A stretch of 21,377 nt of DNA, taken from the NCBI GenBank assembly GCA_964384675.1, contig CAYLNK010000085.1, forward strand, positions 1-21,377, written 5' to 3'. The position numbers were made by a program, and so were the translations under genes. The DNA comes from CAYLNK01 sp964384675 (GTDB lineage Bacteria > Acidobacteriota > Thermoanaerobaculia > UBA5066). Below the pieces are notes generated by a model. That model was not told the DNA's origin, ran no database searches, and worked only from the letters and a program-made list of their open reading frames with translations. This document shows positions 15,179-21,377 of this stretch, piece by piece (positions within the stretch are counted from its first letter, which is position 1; every line of letters begins with the position of its first letter).

Positions 15179-15184
15179 GGGGAG

Positions 15185-15214
15185 ATCTTAGCCCTGGCCG
15201 CGCGGGGGTGAGAA
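15185..15214 (-). promoter_or_regulatory. Candidate promoter for the Uma2-methyltransferase pair
   Basis: On the minus strand TTCTCA (15214-15209) and TAAGAT (15190-15185) are separated by 18 nt. The -10 box ends 6 nt before ATG 15178, implying a leaderless transcript. Confidence 0.4.
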
Positions 15215-15224
15215 CAGGGTCGCC

Positions 15225-16577
15225 TTACGTCATGAACCCCAGATCCGCCGTGGCGAACCGCCCCACGTTCGGGAAGACCGCGGGCAGGTCGGTGCCCGAG
15301 ACTCCGAACCACTTCGCGAGCGTGGCGGCGTACTGGTCCACGCTGGTCGTGGGGATCCAGCGGCCCAGCTCGGTGTCGTCCGGCCCGCCGATCGTCAGGA
15401 CCGGCATCCGTCCGTAAAAGTCGCCGCCCTTCACCGCCCCGCCCATCACCACGTGATGGCTCCCCCAGCCGTGGTCGGTGCCGCTCCCGTTCCCGGCGTA
15501 GGTGCGACCGAAGTCCGAGGCGGTGAAGGTGGTGACGGCGTTGCCCACGCCCAGCTCGGTCATCGCGTCGGCGAACGCCTTCATCGCGTTCGCGAGGTCC
15601 GCGAGGAGCGGGCCCTGCGCGTTGATCTGGTCGGAGTGGGTGTCGTAGCCGCCCGTCGAGCAGAAGAGGATCTGCCGGCTCATCGAGAGCCCGGCGCGGG
15701 CCGAGATCACCCGGGCCGCCGTACGCAGCTGGCGGCCGAGGTCGGTGTCGGGGAAGGCGGTCGCGATCGGCGGGGCGTCGTTCAGGGCCGCCTGCACGGT
15801 CTGCTGCGCCAGGAGCGCGCGCTTCGTGGTCGACGCGGCCTCGGTCTCCAGGAGGTGCGTCCGGGCCAGGTTCAGGATGTCGCGGACCCCGCGCGAACGG
15901 GGATCGCCGCCGTCCGGGTCGTAGCCGTCCAGGCCGAGCGTGCCGTCGCTCGAGAGCTGGAACGGCGCGACGGTGCTCCCCACCTCGAAGAGGTTGTTGC
16001 CCGCGGCCGAGACCACGATCGGGATCGGCGCCGACGGGTTCAGGGAACGGAGCCGATCGCCGACGCGACCTCCCCAGCCCGTCCGCGGCGGCTGGTCGGA
16101 GATGGAGGTGTGCCACTGGAGGGACTGGTCGCTGTGGGAGAACAGCTGAGGCGGGACCGCGGACGAGCCGGAGAGGTACTGGCTGCGGGTGAGCGGCGCG
16201 ACGAGCGGGCCGACGTTCGTCACGAAGGCCAGCTTCCGGTCGGCGAAGAGGCCCTGGAACGGGCCGAGGTCCGGGTGCAGCGCCCAGGTGCGCCCGTCCG
16301 AGGTGAGCGGGTTCAGGGTCAGCAGGGAAGACTGTGGGAGCGCCACCGCGCCGCGCGCCTGGGCGTACGCGGCGTATTCGCTCCCCTGGCGCGGGACGAT
16401 GACGTTGCCGGCGTCGTTGCCGCCGGAGAGGAAGACGCAGACCAGCGCCTTGAAGTCCGTGGCGGCCGGGACCGCCTGGGCGATCGAGACGAGGTCGCCG
16501 AACGTGGCGCGGGCGGCGGCGGCGGAGACCGCGGCGCAGGCGGTGCGGCGGAGGAAGTCGCGTCGGTTCACGCTCAC
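15225..16577 (-). CDS. DUF1501 domain protein with Tat-type signal
   Basis: 450 residues. The N-terminus NRRDFLRRTACAAVSAAAARA is a twin-arginine signal, so it is probably exported folded. The body is a DUF1501 protein, related to the alkaline-phosphatase/sulfatase fold. Visible motifs are VCVFLSGGNDAGNVIVP (47-61), STGGYDTHSDQ (307-317), TASDFGRTYAGNGSGTDHGW (352-371) and GSHHVVMGG (372-380). The clustered Asp/His residues fit a metal site, but no enzyme activity is established for the family as far as I know. GTG 16577 is chosen because AGGAG lies about 7 nt upstream; GTG 16571 (codon 3) is an alternative. The start follows the DUF1800 gene after 9 nt, the usual order for this conserved pair. 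Confidence 0.92.
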   Translation of the reverse strand: MSVNRRDFLRRTACAAVSAAAARATFGDLVSIAQAVPAATDFKALVCVFLSGGNDAGNVIVPRQGSEYAAYAQARGAVALPQSSLLTLNPLTSDGRTWALHPDLGPFQGLFADRKLAFVTNVGPLVAPLTRSQYLSGSSAVPPQLFSHSDQSLQWHTSISDQPPRTGWGGRVGDRLRSLNPSAPIPIVVSAAGNNLFEVGSTVAPFQLSSDGTLGLDGYDPDGGDPRSRGVRDILNLARTHLLETEAASTTKRALLAQQTVQAALNDAPPIATAFPDTDLGRQLRTAARVISARAGLSMSRQILFCSTGGYDTHSDQINAQGPLLADLANAMKAFADAMTELGVGNAVTTFTASDFGRTYAGNGSGTDHGWGSHHVVMGGAVKGGDFYGRMPVLTIGGPDDTELGRWIPTTSVDQYAATLAKWFGVSGTDLPAVFPNVGRFATADLGFMT

Positions 16578-16586
16578 GTCGGGCTC

Positions 16587-19061
16587 CTACTTCTGGATGA
16601 CGAAATCGGGAGAGGTGACGATCAGGTGGATGGCGGTGCGGACCCGCTCGTTCGCCGGCTCGCTCGCCAGCTCGTTCAGGGTCCTCACCACGATCGACTT
16701 CACGGCCGGGGCGAGGCGGCCCGAGGTGAGCACGAGGTCGAGCTTGTCGACGAGCGTCGCGTGGTTCGTCGCGTACGTGAGGAACGGGGTGACGTCCAGC
16801 TCCACCTCGTCCGGATCGGGGTTCTCCTTCCCGTACGCCCAGGCGCGCATGTAGTTGGCGCTGCCGATCGCCTGGGTCTCGGTGGTGATCTGGAACTCGG
16901 GGGCCACGAGGCCCGCCTCGGCGACGGGACCCGGCGGCCGGTAGTCGGGCTGGAAGAAGTTGAAGACCGACGGCGCGCGGAGCGGGTTCTGCCCCATCCC
17001 CCAGGTCGGGTCGGCGAGGTCGTAGAAGTGGAAGGCGCCGCTCGCGGAGTGAGCGTCGAACGAGCGGAGGAGCGTGCCGAAGCGGACCATCGGCTCCCGC
17101 TGCTTTCCGTAGCCCGGCTGGGTGAGGACGTCGGTGGCGCGCGCCTCCCAGTCGGTCAGGATCGCCTTCACGACGGCCTTCAGGTTGCCGCGCACGCCCT
17201 GCCCGTCGTCGTCGAACACCTTCCCCACCCGATAGACGTAGCCGTGGCTCGGGTTGCTGGTGACCAGGCGCTGGATCAGGAGCCGCGCCAGGAACGGCCC
17301 GACGTTCGGGTGCGCCGCGATGTTGTCGAGCGCGTCCTTCAGGTCCTGCGTGGGCGTGCCGCCGCCCGGCAGCGTGACGCCGGAGAGGAGCTTCTTGGAG
17401 GCGCTCGAGTGGTGCGCGGGCCACGCCTCCATCGGACGCCGGAACGTCCCCTTCCCCCAGTACCACTCGTCGTCGGTCTTCTCGAGGCCGCCCCAGCTCC
17501 AGCCGGTGAACACCTTGGCGAAGCCCTCCACGATCGACTGGTCGTAGGCCGGGATCGGCTGCCCCAGCGGGTCGAGCGCCAGCGAGCCGTCCGGGTGCAG
17601 CCTGTACAGCCCCACCGAGAAGAGCTGCAGGACCTCGCGGGCATAGTTCTCGTTCGGCGTCCGCCCCTGTGCGGGGTCCTCCTTGTCGTTCCCGAGCATG
17701 TCCAGGTAGAGCCCCATCGCCGGGGAGAGGGTCGCCTCCTCCAGGAGCGTGCGGTACGAGCCGAGGGCGTTCCGCGTCAGGACGTCCATCCAGGTCGCGA
17801 GCGCGTACGGGTCGTTCAGGTCGCCGTCCTCGGCCGAGACGACGAAGATCTCCGAGAGCGCCATCGCCACGCGTTGACGGAGCTGGTCGTTCCCCAGGAT
17901 CGCCTGCCGCCAGATCGACTCCATCGCGGTGTCGACGCACGGGTCGCCGCCCGTCGTGCTGGAGTAGGCGTCGAGGAACGCGAGGTGCGAGCTGACGGGA
18001 AGCCCGGCCTGCTGGCTCAGCCACGGGGTGAAGCCCTGCCCCTGGAGCGCGGTGATCTCGGTCAGCTTCGGGCCCCAGGTCGCCTGGGTGAGGAAGCGGG
18101 CCGCGTCGGGCGCGGTCGGGGCGCCGACGGGGAGCGGCGGCGGCGTGGGCGGCGGCACGAAGTCGATGGAGCCGTCGGTCAGGAGGTACTGGCCGCGGAT
18201 CTCCCCGCCCGGGTAGCGGGAGGAGTGGACGTTCAGGTAGATGAGCCCCGCCTTCAGCGCCGAGACGATGTCCGCGACCGTCAGCGTCCCGACCGGCGCG
18301 AAGACCCACCGGTACGAGCCGTCCGGCAGGGGCGTCGCGTCGTCGATGTCGAAGAGGATCTGCCCGCTCTGGCTCGGGCCGGCCGGACCGTGGGTGTGCG
18401 CCGAGATCTCCGGCGTCGTCAGGTTGGTGTACCCGTAGCGGAGCGTCGCGGACTTCTCGTCGGTGGCGAGCGTCAGGACGGACGAGCCCGACGCCGGGCT
18501 CGTCACGCCGGACTGGGGCAGCAGCGTCGCGACGTACAGCGTCGGGCGAGCGGCCGCCGGCGGCGTGGGCGTGGGGGTCGGCGTCGGTGTGGGGGTCGGG
18601 GTCGGCGATCCGCTCGCCACGAAGTAGCCGACGACGTCGACGATCAGGTGGACCGCCCCGCTCGGCTGACCGGACCTCACCGACACCGTCCCGCCGGCGC
18701 CGACGGCGAGGATCGCCTGCCCCGCCCGGGTCGACCCGGCGCGGAACACGACCTGGGACACCGTCGGCTGCGGAGCGCCCCCGGGCCAGAGCGTGACGTG
18801 CCCCGCCACCGTCGGCTGCGTCACCGTCACGTTCGCCGCCAGAGAGCTGGCGTTCGCCGGGACGCCGCACGCTCCGGTCAGCGTGAAGGTCCGTGCCACG
18901 CCGGCGGTCAGCGCCGGTCCGCCCATCGGGCCCGCCGGCCCCCGTGTGTCGATCGCACGACACGGGGTCACCGTGTAGAAGCGCGACGCCTGCTGCGCCG
19001 CGCCGGGCGAGACGGCGAGGAGCAGGGCGAAAAGCCCGCTCGAACGGAGAAGACGATGCAT
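16587..19061 (-). CDS. Secreted CHRD-DUF1800 fusion protein
   Basis: 824 residues with a Sec signal (about 1-22, LLRSSGLFALLLAVSPGAAQ). Residues about 27-148 form a beta-rich domain starting FYTVTPCRAIDTRGP and ending AVHLIVDVVGYFVA, common in acidobacterial exported proteins. A (PT)n linker lies at 153-168. Residues about 174-292 are a CHRD domain: YVATLLPQSGVTSPASGS, ISAHTHGPAG, LKAGLIYLNVHSSRYPGGEI. A Pro-rich linker leads to DUF1800 (about 320-824): AARFLTQATWGPKLTEI, RVAMALSEIFVVS near 398-409, NENYAREVLQLFSVGLY at 470-486, and SVFNFFQPDYRPPGPV. The role of DUF1800 is unknown; CHRD is an extracellular domain first noted in chordin. ATG 19061 follows GAGGAGGG (19075-19068) with 6-nt spacing. 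It is first in the operon with the DUF1501 gene. Confidence 0.9.
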   Translation of the reverse strand: MHRLLRSSGLFALLLAVSPGAAQQASRFYTVTPCRAIDTRGPAGPMGGPALTAGVARTFTLTGACGVPANASSLAANVTVTQPTVAGHVTLWPGGAPQPTVSQVVFRAGSTRAGQAILAVGAGGTVSVRSGQPSGAVHLIVDVVGYFVASGSPTPTPTPTPTPTPTPPAAARPTLYVATLLPQSGVTSPASGSSVLTLATDEKSATLRYGYTNLTTPEISAHTHGPAGPSQSGQILFDIDDATPLPDGSYRWVFAPVGTLTVADIVSALKAGLIYLNVHSSRYPGGEIRGQYLLTDGSIDFVPPPTPPPLPVGAPTAPDAARFLTQATWGPKLTEITALQGQGFTPWLSQQAGLPVSSHLAFLDAYSSTTGGDPCVDTAMESIWRQAILGNDQLRQRVAMALSEIFVVSAEDGDLNDPYALATWMDVLTRNALGSYRTLLEEATLSPAMGLYLDMLGNDKEDPAQGRTPNENYAREVLQLFSVGLYRLHPDGSLALDPLGQPIPAYDQSIVEGFAKVFTGWSWGGLEKTDDEWYWGKGTFRRPMEAWPAHHSSASKKLLSGVTLPGGGTPTQDLKDALDNIAAHPNVGPFLARLLIQRLVTSNPSHGYVYRVGKVFDDDGQGVRGNLKAVVKAILTDWEARATDVLTQPGYGKQREPMVRFGTLLRSFDAHSASGAFHFYDLADPTWGMGQNPLRAPSVFNFFQPDYRPPGPVAEAGLVAPEFQITTETQAIGSANYMRAWAYGKENPDPDEVELDVTPFLTYATNHATLVDKLDLVLTSGRLAPAVKSIVVRTLNELASEPANERVRTAIHLIVTSPDFVIQK
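18558..18605 (-). repeat. Six-bp microsatellite-like run coding a (Pro-Thr)n linker
   Basis: About seven Pro-Thr dipeptides (residues 153-168 of the DUF1800 protein) are coded by near-identical 6-bp units. They separate the N-terminal beta domain from the CHRD domain. Such linkers are typical of secreted multidomain proteins and could vary in length. Confidence 0.85.
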
Positions 19062-19288
19062 CGAAGGCCCTCCTCGGGTCGGATCTCGAACGTGCGCTCC
19101 GGTTGTCGCCTGAAAGTGAGCCCACCCCCCCGATTTCCCAGCCCTCCTCACGGCCAGCGCGGGTCGAGCCGAGGTCCAGCGGGGCTAGACCGGGGTCGAG
19201 CCGTGCCGATGTCGCTCGAATAGAAAATAGGAAAAATCGATCTATTTCCTATTGAAGATAGGACCCGAACGCCGCACCATGGAGACCC
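19062..19288. promoter_or_regulatory. Divergent regulatory region with AT-rich palindromic island (likely Lrp operator)
   Basis: This is the only divergent intergenic region in the window. AATAGGAAA (19226-19234) and TTTCCTATT (19245-19253) form a perfect 9-bp inverted repeat with a 10-nt spacer. It sits in an AT-rich island (about 19219-19260) within otherwise GC-rich DNA. TAGAAAATAGGAAAA within it resembles the loose AT-rich Lrp-family binding consensus. A second imperfect inverted repeat is GGTCCAGC/GCTAGACC (19173-19191), flanked by two copies of GGGTCGAGCCG (19161-19171, 19193-19203). I cannot assign -35/-10 boxes with confidence. Autoregulation of the Lrp gene is inferred. Confidence 0.5.
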
Positions 19289-19753
19289 ATGGACGACGTG
19301 GACGTTCGCATCGTGGACCTCCTCCAGACGGACGCGCGGCTCACCCAGGCCCAGATCGCGAAGAAGGTCGGTCTCTCCCAGCCCTCGGTCGCCGACCGGA
19401 TCCGCAAGCTCGAGGAGCAGAGGGTCATCACCGGCTACGCGGCCAAGGTGGACCCGCGGAAGCTCGGGAAGGACATCACCGCCTTCATCGGCGTCGGCAT
19501 CGAGCACCCCAGGTTCTTCGAGTCGTTCACGAAGAAGGTGCTGGGGCTCGAGGAGGTCCTCGAATGCCACCGGGTGGCCGGGGAGGACAGCTACCTGCTC
19601 AAGGTGCGCACCGAGGACACCGGCACGCTCGACCGGCTTCTGGTGAAGCAGCTGCGCACGTGGCCCGGGGTCACCCGCACCTACACCACCATCGTCCTGT
19701 GCTCCGTGAAGGAAGAGACCCGGGTCGCGCCCAGGAAGGAGACCACGCCATGA
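19289..19753 (+). CDS. Lrp/AsnC family transcriptional regulator
   Basis: 154 residues. The N-terminal winged HTH starts MDDVDVRIVDLLQTDARLTQ, with AQIAKKVGLSQPSVADRIRKL as the helix-turn-helix (about 21-41) and ITGYAAKVDPRKLG as the hinge. The RAM ligand-binding domain (about 62-140) includes ITAFIGVGIEHP, LECHRVAGEDSYLLKVR and WPGVTRTYTTIVL. Family members form dimers to octamers that bind amino acids and regulate amino-acid metabolism genes. ATG 19289 follows GGAG at 19281-19284. The stop overlaps the aminotransferase start (ATGA), so the two form an operon and the aminotransferase is the likely target. The palindromic island 35-70 nt upstream is a plausible autoregulatory site. Confidence 0.93.
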   Translation: MDDVDVRIVDLLQTDARLTQAQIAKKVGLSQPSVADRIRKLEEQRVITGYAAKVDPRKLGKDITAFIGVGIEHPRFFESFTKKVLGLEEVLECHRVAGEDSYLLKVRTEDTGTLDRLLVKQLRTWPGVTRTYTTIVLCSVKEETRVAPRKETTP

Positions 19754-21015
19754 CGATTCGAGTCGCGAGACGGATGCGGGGCGTGAAGCCCTCGGCGGTC
19801 CGCGAGATCCTCAAGGTGGCCGAGCAGCCCGATGTGCTGTCGTTCGCCGGCGGTCTGCCCGCGCCGGAGCTGTTCCCGGCGGAGGAGATCGCCCAGGCCT
19901 ACCAGGCGGTCCTGAACGAGAGCCCGGGCGCGGCGCTGCAATACGGCATCACCGAGGGCTTCCTGCCGCTCCGCGAGTGGCTGGCCGCGCGGCTGCGCGC
20001 GCGGGGCATCGCGGCGACGGCCGAGAACGTGATGGTGGTGAGCGGCAGCCAGCAGGGGATCGACCTCGTGGCGCGCGCGCTGCTCGACCCCGGCGACACG
20101 GTGCTGGTCGAGAACCCCTCGTACCTCGCCGCGCTCCAGGCGTTCTCGGCGTACGAGGCGAACGTCGTGGCGCTGCCCGGGGACGGCGACGGGCTCTCCA
20201 CCGAGGGGCTCGAGGAGGCCGTGCTCGCGCACCGGCCGAAGCTCCTCTACGTGGTGCCGGAGTTCCAGAACCCGCGGGGCACGACCCTCGCCGCCGCCCG
20301 CCGCCGGGTACTGGCCGAGGTGGTCACGCGCCACGGCCTCCCGGTGCTGGAGGACGATCCCTACGGCGCCCTCCGGTTCCGCGGAGCACCCAACACGCCC
20401 CTCGCGGCGCTCGCTGGCGACCTCACGTTCCACCTGGGAACGTTCTCCAAGACGCTGGCGCCGGGCCTGCGCCTCGGCTGGGTGCACGGGCCGGCCGATC
20501 TGATGCGAACCCTGACCATCGCCAAGCAGGCCTGCGACCTCCAGACGGCCACGCTGGCCCAGCGCGCGGTGGCCCGGCTGCTCGAGACCTTCGACTACGA
20601 CGGGCACCTGGCGCGGATCCGCGCGGTGTACGGCGAACGCTGCGCGGCGATGCTGCGGGCGCTCGAGCGCTTCATGCCCACCGGCACCCGCTGGTCGACG
20701 CCGGAGGGCGGGCTCTTCCTCTGGCTCGAGCTGCCGGCGGGCCTGCGCGACGACGAGGTGTTCCAGGCGGCGCTCGCGAAGTCGGTGGCGGTGGTGCCCG
20801 GGAGCGGCTTCTTCGTCGGGCCGCCGCAGCACGGCTTCCTGCGGCTCAACTTCTCGAACCAGAGCGTGCCCAGCATCGAGCTCGGGATCGCGCGGCTCGG
20901 GCAGACTCTCTCGGAGCTGTCGGCGGTGGCGGCCCCCGGTGCCCGTCGGACGGAGAGCGGGGCCTCCGCCCGCCGTCGAGTCGAGGCCGACCAGCTCGTT
21001 CCGTTCAGAGCCTGA
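19750..21015 (+). CDS. PLP-dependent aminotransferase, class I/II fold (LysN/2-aminoadipate-like)
   Basis: 421 residues, cytoplasmic. Fold-type I features in order are: SFAGGLPAPELFP (31-43), LQYGITEGFLPLREWLA with Tyr65, VVSGSQQGIDLVARALLDPGD (97-116), ENPSYLAAL, VPEFQNPRG with Asn174, EDDPYGALRF with Asp202/Asp203 and Tyr205, TFSKTLAPGLRLGW with PLP Lys234 and Arg241, and a C-terminal FLRLNFSN supplying the carboxylate-binding Arg. The opening segment and GGLPAPELFP resemble LysN-type 2-aminoadipate, aromatic and branched-chain aminotransferases; the exact substrate cannot be told. ATG 19750 overlaps the Lrp stop and is preceded by AAGGAG (19736-19741). The Arg-rich C-terminal tail after about residue 395 is unusual, and its last 11 nt overlap the convergent TonB gene. 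Confidence 0.93.
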   Translation: MTIRVARRMRGVKPSAVREILKVAEQPDVLSFAGGLPAPELFPAEEIAQAYQAVLNESPGAALQYGITEGFLPLREWLAARLRARGIAATAENVMVVSGSQQGIDLVARALLDPGDTVLVENPSYLAALQAFSAYEANVVALPGDGDGLSTEGLEEAVLAHRPKLLYVVPEFQNPRGTTLAAARRRVLAEVVTRHGLPVLEDDPYGALRFRGAPNTPLAALAGDLTFHLGTFSKTLAPGLRLGWVHGPADLMRTLTIAKQACDLQTATLAQRAVARLLETFDYDGHLARIRAVYGERCAAMLRALERFMPTGTRWSTPEGGLFLWLELPAGLRDDEVFQAALAKSVAVVPGSGFFVGPPQHGFLRLNFSNQSVPSIELGIARLGQTLSELSAVAAPGARRTESGASARRRVEADQLVPFRA

Positions 21016-21377
21016 AGCCGACCGTCACCTTGACGGTGGACGGCACCGGCCGCCCGTCCACCATCGCCGGCCGGTAGCGCCACTGCTTCACGGCGCGCTC
21101 CGCCGCGCCGTCCAGCAGCGGGTGGACGCCGTTGAGGACGTCGACGCTCGCGATCTTCCCCTCGGCGTTCACCTTCGCCTTCAGCGTCACGACGCCCTCG
21201 ATCCTCTGCCGCCGGCAGAGGTCCGGGTACTGGGGGTTCACCCGCGTGATCTGCACCGGCTCGGTGACGCGCGCCTCGGGCTTGCGGGCGCGCTTCGCCG
21301 ACTTCCCGGCGTCTCGCGCCGGAGCGGGGGCGACCGCGGGCGGGGCAGGCGCGACGGCGGGAGGGACCTCCGCCACG
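21005..21377 (-). CDS. TonB family protein, C-terminal domain (5'-truncated by window edge)
   Basis: The frame is open to the window end, so only the last 124 or so codons are visible. A Pro/Ala-rich segment (PPAVAPAPPAVAPAPARD) and a basic linker (KSAKRARKPEARV) precede a TonB C-terminal domain: ITRVNPQYPDLCRRQRIEG, VVTLKAKVNAEGKIASVDVL, GVHPLLDGAAERAVKQWRYR, PAMVDGRPVPSTVKVTVGFRL. This domain contacts the TonB box of outer-membrane receptors, or acts in related energy-transducer or secretion proteins. The upstream part, including any TM helix, M56 or other domain, lies outside the window. It is convergent with the aminotransferase gene and overlaps it by 11 nt. Confidence 0.9.
   Translation of the reverse strand, partial: VAEVPPAVAPAPPAVAPAPARDAGKSAKRARKPEARVTEPVQITRVNPQYPDLCRRQRIEGVVTLKAKVNAEGKIASVDVLNGVHPLLDGAAERAVKQWRYRPAMVDGRPVPSTVKVTVGFRL

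Noticed and set aside
15453..19223. Very long plus-strand open frame (about 1250 codons) opposite DUF1501/DUF1800
   Set aside because: Same Arg/Gly/Val-rich shadow character; the opposite strand carries signal peptides, conserved motifs and Shine-Dalgarno sequences.

Overview
The window is very GC-rich and almost fully coding. The gene families suggest an Acidobacteriota-like bacterium. The main pointers are Ser/Thr kinases carrying propeller or TPR modules, an exported DUF1501/DUF1800 pair whose DUF1800 member has an N-terminal 'TPCRAIDTR' beta domain, Uma2-type nucleases, and a TonB C-terminal protein. This assignment is inferred from gene content only; Myxococcota or a related phylum is not excluded.

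Layout on the plus strand. (1) 1-1788 is the 3' part of a membrane-anchored PD40/WD40-like propeller protein, probably the extracytoplasmic half of a Ser/Thr kinase cut by the window edge. (2) 1847-8654 is a tight three-gene signalling operon with 11-nt gaps: a TPR plus cyclic-nucleotide-binding (CNB) protein, a membrane hybrid histidine kinase with two receiver domains, and a Ser/Thr kinase with a TM segment and a long TPR tail. (3) 8683-12598 is a TRAP-type transporter: a TatT-like lipoprotein, a DctP-like binding protein and a fused DctQM permease. This is the TPR-protein-associated TRAP (TPAT) arrangement first described in Treponema pallidum. The binding-protein and permease genes overlap through TTGA.

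12599-12867 is a non-genic patch bounded by a 10-bp direct repeat, with a possible gene remnant. The minus strand then carries a Uma2 endonuclease (12868-13464), a short repeat resembling REP-associated-transposase-linked sequences (about 13497-13525), a SAM methyltransferase (13596-14339), and a second Uma2 protein with an AEGK/AEGR tandem-repeat tail (14342-15178). Next is a DUF1800-DUF1501 secreted-protein operon (19061 down to 15225). Its DUF1800 member is a fusion of a beta domain, a CHRD domain and DUF1800.

An AT-rich palindromic island (about 19219-19260) lies before an Lrp/AsnC regulator and a LysN-like PLP aminotransferase, coupled by ATGA overlap. The window ends in the 3' part of a convergent TonB-family gene.

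The most notable items are the complete TPAT operon directly downstream of a multi-modality signalling operon, the tandem 46-residue TPR-like repeats with a GxDP loop in the kinase, the CHRD-DUF1800 fusion, and a recurring TAnnnT box 6-7 nt before start codons that lack a Shine-Dalgarno sequence, suggesting leaderless transcripts. I saw no rRNA, tRNA, CRISPR array or complete insertion sequence.
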